The notes beneath the pieces were generated by a model. That model saw only the letters and a list, made by a program, of their open reading frames with translations, did not search any database and was not told the origin of the DNA. Both the position numbers and the translations under genes were made by a program. From contig NZ_JAAMFM010000014.1 in NCBI RefSeq assembly GCF_013376105.1, positions 1-64,000 on the forward strand: 64,000 nt of DNA, given 5' to 3'. The first letter of the stretch is position 1. Each line of letters opens with the position of its first letter. The stretch is from Arthrobacter wenxiniae (lineage in GTDB: Bacteria > Actinomycetota > Actinomycetes > Actinomycetales > Micrococcaceae). Below, piece by piece: positions 17,428 through 25,787 of the stretch.

Positions 17428-17855
17428 GACCGCAGGGCCCACTTCAGTGCCGCGTCCAGCTCAATCAGCCACCCCTCGGTGTTGCCTTCAATTTTCTTGC
17501 GGCGCTCCTCCCCGCTGACCCCCAGCGAATCGAAGCCGCTCTCCGAAACCCGCAGGGTCACGCCGGACGCTGCACTCTCGATCCAGAATTCGACCAGCGT
17601 GGTGGCGGCGCCGTCGTCATCGCCGAGCCAGCGGAAAGCCGCGTACCGCGGCTCGTCGAGTGCGACGGTCCTGACGCGAAAGATGCCGTGCACCGGGTGG
17701 GTGATGACGTTGACGTCGCTGTCGGGATCGAACGTGTGGTCCACCACCTCCCCGTCGTTGATCCACCAGCCGGGGCGGCGGATGAGCTCCCACACCCGCT
17801 CTGCGGTGGCGGCAATGCTGATCTCGCGTTCAATCCTGTCCGTGCTTGTTTCCAT
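17424..17855 (-). CDS. SRPBCC (AHSA1-like) domain protein
   Basis: A 143-residue START-like ligand-binding protein: ISIAATAERVWELI at the N-terminus, then GWWI and a C-terminal long helix ending ELDAALKWAL. The ATG at 17855 follows AAGGAG, and the longer frame upstream is antisense to the monooxygenase. Co-transcribed with the ArsR regulator. These pairs are common in soil actinobacteria; the natural ligand is generally unknown. Confidence 0.88.
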   Translation of the reverse strand: METSTDRIEREISIAATAERVWELIRRPGWWINDGEVVDHTFDPDSDVNVITHPVHGIFRVRTVALDEPRYAAFRWLGDDDGAATTLVEFWIESAASGVTLRVSESGFDSLGVSGEERRKKIEGNTEGWLIELDAALKWALRS

Positions 17856-17878
17856 GACGTGCTCCTTGGCTTTTGATC

Positions 17879-17896
17879 TGCAATGAAAGTGTTGCA
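17879..17896. promoter_or_regulatory. Operator copy 1, TGCAA-N8-TTGCA
   Basis: An inverted repeat TGCAATGAAAGTGTTGCA in the divergent gap between the SRPBCC-arsR unit and the monooxygenase gene. It is nearly identical to the copy 33 bp away. Likely bound by the adjacent ArsR protein. Confidence 0.6.
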
Positions 17897-17911
17897 CTTT
17901 GCGAAGCGAGG

Positions 17912-17929
17912 CGCAATGATTTTGTTGCA
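17912..17929. promoter_or_regulatory. Operator copy 2, CGCAA-N8-TTGCA
   Basis: CGCAATGATTTTGTTGCA differs from copy 1 at the first base and in the centre. The 33-bp centre distance equals about three helical turns, placing both on one face of DNA. Confidence 0.6.
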
Positions 17930-17997
17930 GATTGTGCCGGTCTTCGGATGCGCCCCGTCGGTCGAATTGGCGGGTGCCGGGGCGTAGGCTCGTTTCC

Positions 17998-19053
17998 ATG
18001 AAGGGAAATGCGGTGGTCATAGGCGGGGGAGTGGGCGGATTGGCTGCGGCCCGGGCACTGAGGCTGCGGGGCTGGGAGGTTGCCGTGCGTGAGCGGTCCC
18101 CGGCCCTGCCCGCAACTGGCACGGCGCTGGGCATGTGGCCCGAGGCCCTGGCAGCCCTCGACGAGCTGGGCGTGGGGGAGAAGGTGCGCCGCGCTGCCGC
18201 CCGCGTGGCGGACGCCGGACGTGCCGGGCTGCGGACCCCGGCCGGGCGGACGCTGGTCGCGGTGAATGGTGCGGGCGGCTTGCACCTGGTCTCCCGGCCC
18301 GCACTGCTTGCCATCATGGCCGACGGCGTTGACATCGCCTTTGGCGACCCCGTCGCCGACCAGGGCGGCCTGGCCGGCGTCGATCTCGTGGTGGGTGCCG
18401 ACGGCACCTTCAGCGGCATCCGGCGGGCGGTCTTCGGCGAGCGGTACGCCGCACGGACGCTCGGCGCGGTGGTCTGGCGCGGCACAGTGGACGGGACGGT
18501 GGGCAGCTACGGGGAAACGTGGGCGCCGGGTGCCATGTTCGGCATCACCCCGGCCGGCCCGGACTCCAGCAACTGGTACGCCTGCCTGGACGCGGGCGGT
18601 ACGTTCATGCCCCCGCACCGGCAGCACCTGCAGGACGTGTTTGGCTCCTGGCGGTCCGGCGTCACGGAGGTGCTGGACCGGATCAGCGAGGATTCCATCC
18701 TGCACCACGAGCTTTTTGAAACGCCGCCGCTACCATCCTTTGCCGGCGGCAACACGGCCCTGGTGGGCGATGCAGCCCATGCGATGGCGCCGTTCCTGGG
18801 CCGCGGTGCCTGCGAGGCCCTGGTGGACGGCGCCACGCTGGGCCGCTGCCTGGGCGAGGCGGCCACCGTGGCAGAAGGGCTCGCGGCCTACGACCGCGAG
18901 CGGCGCGGGAGGACGCAGCGCATGGCCGCGATGTCCCGCCGGGTGGGCCGGGTGGCCATGATGCGCCGCGGATTCGTGGTCCGGAATGCGGCGCTGGGGG
19001 CGGCCGGCAGCGTCCTGCGTTTTGGCTCCGCCCTGCGGCGCAGCCGGCCCTGA
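17998..19053 (+). CDS. FAD-dependent monooxygenase
   Basis: A 351-residue flavoprotein hydroxylase of the PHBH/UbiH type. The dinucleotide-binding fold is GGGVGGLAAARAL at residues 9-21, and the second FAD motif is LVGDAAHAMAPFLGRG near residue 255. DG and GADGTF form the middle motif. The ATG at 17998 begins the fold immediately, while the longer frame is non-coding. It diverges from the SRPBCC-arsR pair and may share its regulation. The substrate is not predictable. The stop codon lies in a short AGCCGGCCCTGACG triplication. Confidence 0.88.
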   Translation: MKGNAVVIGGGVGGLAAARALRLRGWEVAVRERSPALPATGTALGMWPEALAALDELGVGEKVRRAAARVADAGRAGLRTPAGRTLVAVNGAGGLHLVSRPALLAIMADGVDIAFGDPVADQGGLAGVDLVVGADGTFSGIRRAVFGERYAARTLGAVVWRGTVDGTVGSYGETWAPGAMFGITPAGPDSSNWYACLDAGGTFMPPHRQHLQDVFGSWRSGVTEVLDRISEDSILHHELFETPPLPSFAGGNTALVGDAAHAMAPFLGRGACEALVDGATLGRCLGEAATVAEGLAAYDRERRGRTQRMAAMSRRVGRVAMMRRGFVVRNAALGAAGSVLRFGSALRRSRP

Positions 19054-19284
19054 CGAGCCGGCCCTGACGAGCCGGCCCTGACCGGCTGTCCGGGGTGCCG
19101 GCGCACCGCGAAGCGAAGTCCCGGGTGAACATCCAGCGGGCCCCCGTTCCGGGCGGCCGGTCGTTGCGGCAGCGCGAGCAGCTGGACGCGTTCCGGGCCG
19201 TCCCGGCCGCCCAAGGTGGTCAACCGCCCCCTGACCGGCGGCTGCCGCACGGCGGTCGGCTCGAACGTGCCGCGCGGGCGGCAC

Positions 19285-19908
19285 TCAGTCGTCCGGGGCC
19301 TGGCGGCCCGCCGGCGGCGTCCCTGCGGGCCCGGTGGCGGGGAGGGCCTGGCGGTTCCGGATCCGGGACGCGCCGAAGCCGATCGCCAGGGGTTCGATGT
19401 CCAGGGGGCGGCGGTCCCTGGATGCGGGCCGGCCCACCGATACGTGGGGCGTCCAATGGGGGTGGCGGTAGCCCAGGGCCCTGGAGCTGAGGATGAAGTC
19501 GTCAATGTTGTCCACGAGCAGTTCGTCCAGCAGCCTGTGGAGCGCCTGCACCAGCCCGACCTGAAAGTCCCGGACCTGTTCGGGAACCTCAACTTCAAGA
19601 CCGCAGACGCTGCCTCCGCCAAGCACCGTCAGCCTCGCGGCGGTCCCGGAAAAGGCGTCAAGCACCGGGAGCGCCTGGAGCCACGCTGATGTGGTCCGTG
19701 TTACCGCCTCGGTACTGGTGGTGCCGCGGTTCCACTGGACAATGTCCCGGGCAAAATCTTCCAGAATGCCGATGTGCAGGAGCGTCATGTGCAGCCCTTG
19801 GCGTCGCCGCAGCACGTCAACGCGGGTGCCCAGGTTTTCATAGTCGGAGGGGCTGGCGCCTACACGGAGCACCGGCACCTCGACCGTGATGCGTGGGACG
19901 GGTTGCAT
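19285..19908 (-). CDS. 2'-5' RNA ligase / 2H phosphoesterase family protein
   Basis: A 207-residue protein with two H-x-T/S-x motifs. The first is HMTLLHIG near residue 39, and the second is HWTPHVSVGR near 155. These define the 2H phosphoesterase fold, whose two histidines cleave 2'-5' or cyclic phosphodiesters. The ATG at 19908 follows AAGGAGG at ideal spacing, which overrides a longer upstream frame. Monocistronic. Its RNA or nucleotide substrate is not known. Confidence 0.78.
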   Translation of the reverse strand: MQPVPRITVEVPVLRVGASPSDYENLGTRVDVLRRRQGLHMTLLHIGILEDFARDIVQWNRGTTSTEAVTRTTSAWLQALPVLDAFSGTAARLTVLGGGSVCGLEVEVPEQVRDFQVGLVQALHRLLDELLVDNIDDFILSSRALGYRHPHWTPHVSVGRPASRDRRPLDIEPLAIGFGASRIRNRQALPATGPAGTPPAGRQAPDD

Positions 19909-20121
19909 GGAGTCCTCCTTGTGCCCGGGCCGCCGCCGGGCCCTTGCCTTGATTGTCCCGCCCCGGACGCGCGTCCGGGCAGTTGGCCGATGCAGGGGTT
20001 CCCTCGGAGCCCCTGTAGAGTTCCTGGTAGCCAATGCGCTTTTCTCAAAGTCAGCTGCGGCCAGGCCCGTGCAGCGATTCGCCGTCTCTGCACGGGCCGC
20101 CCCAATTTAACGCGGCAGGCG

Positions 20122-20505
20122 TCATCTCGTCCAGGCGGAAACGGCCCAGTAGCCCAGGGCCGCGGCCGCGACGCACACCAGCAAGGTGCCAAAGGCGTTC
20201 CCCAGCGATGCCGCGTAGCGGCGTTCGCCCAGCAGCCGCACGGTTTCATAGCTTGCCGTGCTGAAGGTGGTGTAGCCCCCCAGAAAGCCGGCACCGGCGA
20301 TGAAGCTGGCGCCGGCCGGCAGCAGCGACACTGCCGCGAGTGCCGTCAGGGCCCCCAGTGCCAGCGAGCCCGTGGCGTTGATGGTGAACGTGGCCCAGGG
20401 AAAAACCGTCCGCAGCCGGCTGCGGATGAGCCCGTCGACAACAAAGCGGGCCGCCGCGCCGAGGCCCCCAGCCGCCGCCAGGGCCACGAAAACCAGCGGG
20501 GTCAC
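20122..20505 (-). CDS. crcB: Fluoride channel Fluc/CrcB, second subunit
   Basis: A 127-residue four-helix membrane protein with the family signature GGYTTFSTASYE and the conserved FPWATFTINATGS segment. The GTG start overlaps the stop of the first crcB by 4 nt. Tandem crcB genes usually make heterodimers, each subunit in opposite membrane orientation, exporting toxic F-. The upstream extension of the frame is antisense shadow. Confidence 0.93.
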   Translation of the reverse strand: MTPLVFVALAAAGGLGAAARFVVDGLIRSRLRTVFPWATFTINATGSLALGALTALAAVSLLPAGASFIAGAGFLGGYTTFSTASYETVRLLGERRYAASLGNAFGTLLVCVAAAALGYWAVSAWTR

Positions 20506-21017
20506 CGGCCGCCCCCGTCCCCCGCCGCGTGGCCCGGGCCCGCGCCATGCAGGCCCGTCCCGCGGGGGGCGGCGTCCGCGGTTTCCGCCGCCGGAGGCTG
20601 CCTGGAGCCGGCAAGGATGCCGCACCAGGTGGCGAGGGCGCCGAAAAGCACCGTTCCGAGCGCGTACACGGCGGCCCACCCCAGCCCCGTCGCCGTGACC
20701 CCCCAGCCTGCCAGCGCGGCGGTACCCGCCGCCAGCGTGCTGTACGTGGTGAAGCCGCCGCAAAAGCCCGTGCCGAGGAGCAGCCGCAGCCTTGCCCGCC
20801 GGGTCCCCGGGCCTCCGGCGCGGGCCAGTCCCTCGTAGAGGAAGCCCAGCAGGAAGGCGCCGGCCATGTTGGCGAGGAAAACCGCCCAGGGGACGGGGCC
20901 GGCGTCGGGCATGGCCAGGACCAGTCCCTCGCGGGCGGCGGCGCCCAGAGTCCCGCCCAGGGCGACGAGTCCCAGGGACTGTGGACGCAGGAATGGTCGC
21001 GGTGCGGTTCGTGTCAC
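20502..21017 (-). CDS. crcB: Fluoride channel Fluc/CrcB, first subunit
   Basis: A 171-residue membrane protein with GGFTTYSTLAAG and PWAVFLANMAGAFLLGF, matching CrcB. It carries an Arg-rich loop (GGPGTRRARLRLLLG) and a Pro/Ala-rich tail of about 30 residues missing from its partner. The GTG overlaps the universal stress protein stop (GTGA). The two crcB genes and usp form one minus-strand operon. No fluoride riboswitch was found upstream. Confidence 0.93.
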   Translation of the reverse strand: MTRTAPRPFLRPQSLGLVALGGTLGAAAREGLVLAMPDAGPVPWAVFLANMAGAFLLGFLYEGLARAGGPGTRRARLRLLLGTGFCGGFTTYSTLAAGTAALAGWGVTATGLGWAAVYALGTVLFGALATWCGILAGSRQPPAAETADAAPRGTGLHGAGPGHAAGDGGGR

Positions 21018-21529
21018 GGGCGCCCGGCCCCCGGCGAACTGCTTCCGGGCCGCGGGTGGTGCGTGGGGACCACCACCACCGGGCGGTGTTGGCGGCGGGC
21101 CAGGCGGGTGGCCACGGAGTGGTTGAACAGTTCGCGCATGGTGGTGTGGGTGTCCCCGTGCGTGCCCACCACGATCAGCGCCGCATCGAGGGTGTTGGCG
21201 CAATGGCCCAGGGCGTCGGCCACCTCGCCAGCCAGCAGGAGCGTGCGCCAGGGGATGCCCAGCGGCGCGAGCTGACGGTCCAAGTCCGCGGTGAGCCCTG
21301 CCGGGAAGGCGTCCTCGGCGTCGTCGTCAAAGTCCGGGTCGACGGACGCGGTGGTCTCCGAACCGTCCGCCCCCTCGGAGACCATGTAGCGGCCCGGGTT
21401 GACGTGGGCGCAGACCAGCTCGCGTCCCAGGGACGCCGCCAGGATGGCCGCCTCATGGACCACGGCCGGGGACTGGCCAGGGTAGACACCGGCCAAAACG
21501 CATGCCGGCTGGGGCTCCTGTTCATCCAT
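21014..21529 (-). CDS. Universal stress protein family
   Basis: A 171-residue UspA-fold protein. It has ACVLAGVYPGQSPAVVHEAA at the start and the ATP-loop-like VVGTHGDTHTTMRELFNHSVATRLARR near residue 120, which resembles G-2X-G-9X-G(S/T) with variation (GTHG...). An acidic insert (DPDFDDDAED) lies in the middle. It abuts the membrane protein stop upstream and overlaps crcB downstream, so it is likely co-expressed with fluoride export. Confidence 0.82.
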   Translation of the reverse strand: MDEQEPQPACVLAGVYPGQSPAVVHEAAILAASLGRELVCAHVNPGRYMVSEGADGSETTASVDPDFDDDAEDAFPAGLTADLDRQLAPLGIPWRTLLLAGEVADALGHCANTLDAALIVVGTHGDTHTTMRELFNHSVATRLARRQHRPVVVVPTHHPRPGSSSPGAGRP

Positions 21530-22339
21530 TTAGGCCTGCGGGGTGCCGTCGGGCGGGGTGCCCGGCCCCTCGCCGGAGGGCGGGTTCTGAGGGGTGGTGG
21601 CGGGGCGGACCCCGCCCAGGGGCGTGCCGGGGTTTGTCCGGGAGCCGGCTCGAGCCGACTTTTCAGCTGCCCGGCCGGCAGCGCGGGCCCTCTTCTCCGC
21701 GGCGCGGCCCGCATCGCGGGCGGCCCGGGCCTTCGCGGCGTCGTTCACCCTGACCAGCCTTTCGGCCGCCTTGATCTGGCGTATCTTCCTGCCGCGGCTG
21801 ATCCAGGCACGGCCCAGGACGATCACACCCACCGCGCACACCACGCCGGCCACCATGAAGATCTGGCTCCAGGTGCCGAACCAGTTGGCACCCCCGGTCG
21901 TCCAGATGGAACGGGCGTCGGCGGCCGATCCGGTGGTGCCGTACAGCACGGCGAGCGTGAGCAGGTTGGGCAGGGTCAGCAGCACCGCCACCACCAGCAG
22001 CCCGATGCGCACCCACTTGTCCAGCTTCTTGTGGTGCGCCTGCCAGGCGACGGCCACGGGCACGAATGAGAACACGAAGCCGTAAAACATGCCCAGCGGT
22101 ATGGCATTGCCCAGTTTTCCGCCGGTCTGGTCGCGGATGGACGTGGCCCAGGCCAGCGGCACCGTCACCGAGGCAATGAAGTACGCAACGACCAGGACAA
22201 TCGCCGCAACCGCGCCAACGATGGTGCGCCGCAGCCACACCGGCATCCTTCGCTTGGCCATGGCGGCTCCCGGCTGCCCGGCGGAGCCGGGGGCGTCGTC
22301 CGGTCGGGGCGCAGTCGATTCGCTCATACCACGCATCAT
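21530..22339 (-). CDS. Hypothetical membrane protein
   Basis: A 269-residue protein with about four hydrophobic segments between residues 37 and 185 (TIVGAVAAIVLVVAYFIAS, AIPLGMFYGFVFSFVPVAVA, IGLLVVAVLLTLPNLL, IFMVAGVVCAVGVIVLG). A basic Ala/Arg/Lys coiled-coil-like tail and a Pro/Gly-rich end follow. Starts at 22339 or 22327 are both possible; the former has GGAG four bases away. It ends exactly where usp begins. I do not recognise a function. Confidence 0.75.
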   Translation of the reverse strand: MMRGMSESTAPRPDDAPGSAGQPGAAMAKRRMPVWLRRTIVGAVAAIVLVVAYFIASVTVPLAWATSIRDQTGGKLGNAIPLGMFYGFVFSFVPVAVAWQAHHKKLDKWVRIGLLVVAVLLTLPNLLTLAVLYGTTGSAADARSIWTTGGANWFGTWSQIFMVAGVVCAVGVIVLGRAWISRGRKIRQIKAAERLVRVNDAAKARAARDAGRAAEKRARAAGRAAEKSARAGSRTNPGTPLGGVRPATTPQNPPSGEGPGTPPDGTPQA

Positions 22340-22542
22340 CCCACTCCACCATGGCCGCTGTCAGTGCAGACACCCCATCGCCGAAAGAAAAGGATCGAAT
22401 CCACCTTCGACTTGTCAAGAAGGCTTCCACACTAAAGACTGGATGTGGCCAAGTGGAGCAACGCCCTTGGCCAGCCTTGGCCCAAGGCAGCTTTGTTCAC
22501 ATTCCTCGCCCCGCCGAGATGAACTTTTGAAAGGTGCGCTCC

Positions 22543-22929
22543 ATGAGCAACATCCCAGCAGACCTGTCCTACACCGCCGAGCATGAATGGATCGGGGCGC
22601 CCAACGCCGAAGGCGTGGTCCGTGTTGGCATCACCGATTTTGCCCAGGACGCGCTGGGCGACGTGGTCTACGTCCAGATGCCCGACGCCGGAACCGACGT
22701 CACGGCCGACACCGTGGTTGGCGAAGTCGAATCGACCAAGAGCGTCAGCGACATCTACGCCCCGCTCACCGGCACCGTGACCGCTCGCAACGAAGCGCTC
22801 GACGCCGATCCCGCCCTGATCAACTCGGACCCCTACGGTGCCGGCTGGCTCGTGGAAATCACGCTGGCGGACGCCTCCACCCACGCAACGCTGCTCAGCG
22901 CCGCCGAATACCAGGAAAAGGTAGGCTAG
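22543..22929 (+). CDS. gcvH: Glycine cleavage system H protein
   Basis: A 128-residue lipoyl carrier. The lipoylated Lys is in GEVESTKSVSDIYAP, and YTAEHEWI opens the fold. The ATG at 22543 follows a GAAAGG. It shuttles the aminomethyl group between P, T and L proteins. Position upstream of garA matches Rv1826-Rv1827 of Mycobacterium tuberculosis. gcvT is not in this window. Confidence 0.96.
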   Translation: MSNIPADLSYTAEHEWIGAPNAEGVVRVGITDFAQDALGDVVYVQMPDAGTDVTADTVVGEVESTKSVSDIYAPLTGTVTARNEALDADPALINSDPYGAGWLVEITLADASTHATLLSAAEYQEKVG

Positions 22930-23039
22930 ACCCCAAGGAAGACATGCCGGCCCGGGCCGGCTGTCCCGGGGGCGGCCAGCCGGCGGCCCACGAACATTTC
23001 AGGACCATTTTTAGTGACAAACCTTGAGGAGGAGTACCA

Positions 23040-23522
23040 ATGGTTGACACGGGTAACGACGCCGGAGTGAACGGTCAGGCGGATTCCCAGGAACAGCCGG
23101 GTGCTTCAGACACCACGTCCATCCAGCTCCCGCCCGTCAGGCGCGGGCCCATCCAGACGCCCGCCCTGGCAGCCGACGAGCAAAACGCGGTGAATTCGCT
23201 GCCGGCCGGTTCGGCGCTGCTGATCGCCCATGCAGGGCCCAATGCCGGGGCGCGCTTCTTGCTGGACAGCGCCGTCACCACGGTGGGAAGGCACCCGGAT
23301 GCGGACATCTTCCTCGACGACGTCACGGTCTCACGCAGGCACGTGCAGTTCTTCAAGGTCGAAGGCGGCTTTGAAATCACCGACTCCGGGAGCCTGAACG
23401 GCACCTACGTGAACGGCGACCGCGTGGACTCGGTGCTGCTGCGCACCGGCAACGAGGTGCAGATCGGCAAGTTCCGGTTGACGTATTACTTCAGCACTGC
23501 AGACGCCACCGCGAATTCCTGA
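23040..23522 (+). CDS. garA: FHA-domain regulator GarA/OdhI
   Basis: A 160-residue protein. The N-terminal tail contains SDTTSIQLPP, matching the phosphorylated TTS motif of GarA/OdhI. The FHA domain spans about residues 75-150 (VGRHPDADIFLDD, SRRHVQF, DSGSLNGTYVNG). In relatives the unphosphorylated form binds and inhibits 2-oxoglutarate dehydrogenase and controls glutamate metabolism, and Ser/Thr kinases relieve this. The PASTA kinase at 43-45 kb is a possible upstream kinase. The ATG follows GAGGAGGAG. Confidence 0.95.
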   Translation: MVDTGNDAGVNGQADSQEQPGASDTTSIQLPPVRRGPIQTPALAADEQNAVNSLPAGSALLIAHAGPNAGARFLLDSAVTTVGRHPDADIFLDDVTVSRRHVQFFKVEGGFEITDSGSLNGTYVNGDRVDSVLLRTGNEVQIGKFRLTYYFSTADATANS

Positions 23523-23529
23523 GGGCCCG

Positions 23530-24297
23530 GTGGCAAGTGTGAACCAGGGCGCCGGCAGGCGGCTGGTGGACGTGCAGTCCAGCAGCCGCCGGCCCGGCGC
23601 TGCCGTCATTTTCAACATCGGCGAGGTTCTGGCCCAGCTCACGGACGACTTTCCGTCCGTGTCGGCGTCGAAGATCAGGTTTTATGAGGAAAAGGGGCTC
23701 ATCGCCCCGCAGCGTACGCCGGCGGGGTACCGCCAGTTCCGCGAACAGGATGTGGAGCGGCTGCGTTTTGTGCTCGCCCTCCAGCGCGACCATTACCTCC
23801 CGCTGAAGGTGATCCGGGAATATCTGGACGCCATCGACCATGGGGAGACGCCGGCAAACCTGCCGCCGGGTGTCTCGATTGCCCCCCGGATGGTCTCCGA
23901 CGACCTGGCCGTGGAGCTGAAGGGACGTTCGCGCCGGCTGAGCGCGGAGCAGCTGCGCGCCGAAAGTGGCGCCAGCGCCGAACTGCTGGACGCCATGATC
24001 AGCTACGGCCTGGTGGCAATGCGCGGCGGCAGCTTTGACGACAACGCCCTGCGCGTGGCCAAGGCGTGCACCGACCTGGCCGCGCACGGCCTGGAACCGC
24101 GCCACCTGCGTCCCTTCCAGGCCGCGGCGGACCGCGAATTCGGCCTGGTCGAACGCGCCGTGGCACCCTTGTCCTCACGCCGGGACAGCACCTCGGTCGC
24201 GCGGGCCGCCGAGGCCGCACGCGAGATCGCCGGGCTGTGCCTGAGCCTGCACAGTGCGCTGGTGCAGTCACGGATTTCCTCCATGGAGGCGCCGTGA
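23530..24297 (+). CDS. ftsR: MerR-family regulator FtsR
   Basis: A 255-residue MerR-type protein. The HTH (SASKIRFYEEKGLIAPQRTPAGYRQF) lies at residues 48-73, and the C-terminal half is helical. It is adjacent to garA, as Cg1631 is to odhI in Corynebacterium, where FtsR activates ftsZ. The role here is inferred from homology and synteny (Rv1828). The GTG start is 7 nt after the garA stop with a poor Shine-Dalgarno, so coupling is likely. It ends in GTGA with the next gene. Confidence 0.88.
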   Translation: MASVNQGAGRRLVDVQSSSRRPGAAVIFNIGEVLAQLTDDFPSVSASKIRFYEEKGLIAPQRTPAGYRQFREQDVERLRFVLALQRDHYLPLKVIREYLDAIDHGETPANLPPGVSIAPRMVSDDLAVELKGRSRRLSAEQLRAESGASAELLDAMISYGLVAMRGGSFDDNALRVAKACTDLAAHGLEPRHLRPFQAAADREFGLVERAVAPLSSRRDSTSVARAAEAAREIAGLCLSLHSALVQSRISSMEAP

Positions 24298-24803
24298 TCG
24301 AGGTGGAGATTGTCGGTGTCCGCATCGAAATGCCGTCCAACCAGCCCCTGGTCCTGCTCAAGGAGCGCCTGGGCGAGCGCCACATTCCGATTTGGATCGG
24401 AGCCTCCGAGGCCACGGCCATCGCCCTGGCCGAACAGGGCGTGGTGCCGCCGCGCCCGCTGACCCACGATCTCCTGGTGGCCGTCGTGTCCGCCTTGGGC
24501 CACCGGGTGGTGCGCGCCAACTTGACCAAGGTCTTGGACGGCGTCTTCCACGCCGAGCTGCTGTTTGATGACGGCACCACAGTCGGCTCCCGGGCGTCCG
24601 ACGCGATTGCAGTGGCGCAGCGCGCCGGCTGCGCCATCTGGGCCTCCGAGGCCCTGGTGGAGGAAGCAGGCGTCCTTATTGCAGATCACGACGAGCACGA
24701 CTCCTCCGAAACGGTGGACGACGACGCCGAGGCCAAGGAGCGCGAAGTGCGCCAGTTCCGCGAGTTCCTCAACGATGTTGAGCCCGAGGACTTCGACAAG
24801 TAG
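24294..24803 (+). CDS. Bifunctional nuclease-family protein (DUF151)
   Basis: A 169-residue DUF151/BFN domain protein. The signature is IWIGASEATAIALAEQG, followed by PPRPLTHDLL and the ASDAIAVAQR region. An acidic C-terminal tail follows. The GTG overlaps the ftsR stop by 4 nt. Plant homologues have nuclease activity; the bacterial role is not settled. Equivalent to Rv1829 in the mycobacterial cluster. Confidence 0.9.
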   Translation: MIEVEIVGVRIEMPSNQPLVLLKERLGERHIPIWIGASEATAIALAEQGVVPPRPLTHDLLVAVVSALGHRVVRANLTKVLDGVFHAELLFDDGTTVGSRASDAIAVAQRAGCAIWASEALVEEAGVLIADHDEHDSSETVDDDAEAKEREVRQFREFLNDVEPEDFDK

Positions 24804-25072
24804 CCGCCGCGTCAACGGCGCCCCGGGGCACAATGCCGAGGGTGCCTAAGGTTAAACCTGAGGCTGAAACTTTCGACACGGCAAAATAGTTATGATGACG
24901 TCTTTGACCTTGGTGCCGCACCGTTCTAACGTCGAAGTAATCAGTTCCCCATTGCAAGCTGTGTCGGGTGCAGTCACACTGGTGGTAAGGACCCCGCGTC
25001 CGTGCCATCCATGTTGCGCCCGGCCACCGGCCGGCGATATCCGTTCAGGGGACCGCGAACAGGAGGATCCAC

Positions 25073-25666
25073 GTGAGTCCGAAGAGTGACGCCGGCGAAC
25101 TCAACGCCGTTGTTGTCCCCGGCCCCGCCCTGACGGCCGGCGCCCAGGGACTGCTTTTCACCGAGGATCTGCCGGTGCTGGATGAGGATGCCGGCTACCG
25201 CGGCCCGATCGCATGCAAGGCGGCCGGGATCACGTACCGCCAGCTGGACTACTGGGCCCGCACCGGGCTGGTGGAGCCTGCCGTGCGCGGAGCGGCCGGA
25301 TCCGGCTCGCAGCGCCTCTACGGCTTCCGCGACATCCTGGTCCTCAAGGTGGTCAAGCGCCTCCTGGACACCGGCGTGTCGCTGCAGCAGATCCGTTCCG
25401 CCGTGGACCACCTGCGCGAGCGCGGCGTGGAGGACCTGGCCCAGATCACGCTCATGAGCGACGGCGCCTCCGTGTACGAATGCACCTCCGCCGACGAGGT
25501 CATCGACCTGGTCCAGGGCGGCCAGGGCGTGTTCGGCATTGCCGTGGGCCGCGTGTGGCGCGAGGTCGAGGGCAGCCTGGCCGCCCTGCCAAGCGAGCAC
25601 GCCCCGGTCCAGTCGTTCCCCGACGACGAGCTCAGCCGCCGCCGCGCGGAGCGCAAGATCTCCTGA
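25073..25666 (+). CDS. MerR-family transcriptional regulator (Rv1830-like)
   Basis: A 197-residue regulator with a MerR HTH (ITYRQLDYWARTGLVEP, SQRLYGFRDILVLKVVKRLL) at residues 51-105 and a helical C-terminus. The GTG at 25073 is preceded by AGGAGG. It sits in the conserved gcvH-garA-ftsR-DUF151-merR block. A TATGAT -10-like hexamer at 24891-24896 and an AGGTTAAACCT palindrome at 24849-24859 lie in the 269-nt upstream gap. The targets are unknown; cell-division roles are reported for relatives. Confidence 0.9.
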   Translation: MSPKSDAGELNAVVVPGPALTAGAQGLLFTEDLPVLDEDAGYRGPIACKAAGITYRQLDYWARTGLVEPAVRGAAGSGSQRLYGFRDILVLKVVKRLLDTGVSLQQIRSAVDHLRERGVEDLAQITLMSDGASVYECTSADEVIDLVQGGQGVFGIAVGRVWREVEGSLAALPSEHAPVQSFPDDELSRRRAERKIS

Positions 25667-25675
25667 GGAGGCTTC

Positions 25676-25749
25676 TGCGCCCGTTCCCCGTTTTCGCGCC
25701 CGTTAGACCGTAGACCGGGCGCGAAAACCGGGAACGGGCGCATTTTTTC
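25676..25749 (+). terminator. Very long rho-independent terminator
   Basis: A 27-bp stem with one mismatch (TGCGCCCGTTCCC...GGGAACGGGCGCA outer, CGTTTTCGCGCCCG inner) closes on a 13-nt loop and is followed by TTTTTT. It separates the merR gene from the convergent ParA-like gene. Confidence 0.92.
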
Positions 25750-25787
25750 TGGCCGCCCGCCAGCCGCGGTCTGCCAGCCGCGGTCTG

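Noticed and set aside
21530-21600. Fluoride riboswitch for crcB
   Set aside because: Upstream of the operon lies coding sequence; no aptamer-like pseudoknot was seen.
22340-22542. Glycine riboswitch upstream of gcvH
   Set aside because: No tandem aptamer core sequences could be found in the 200-nt gap.
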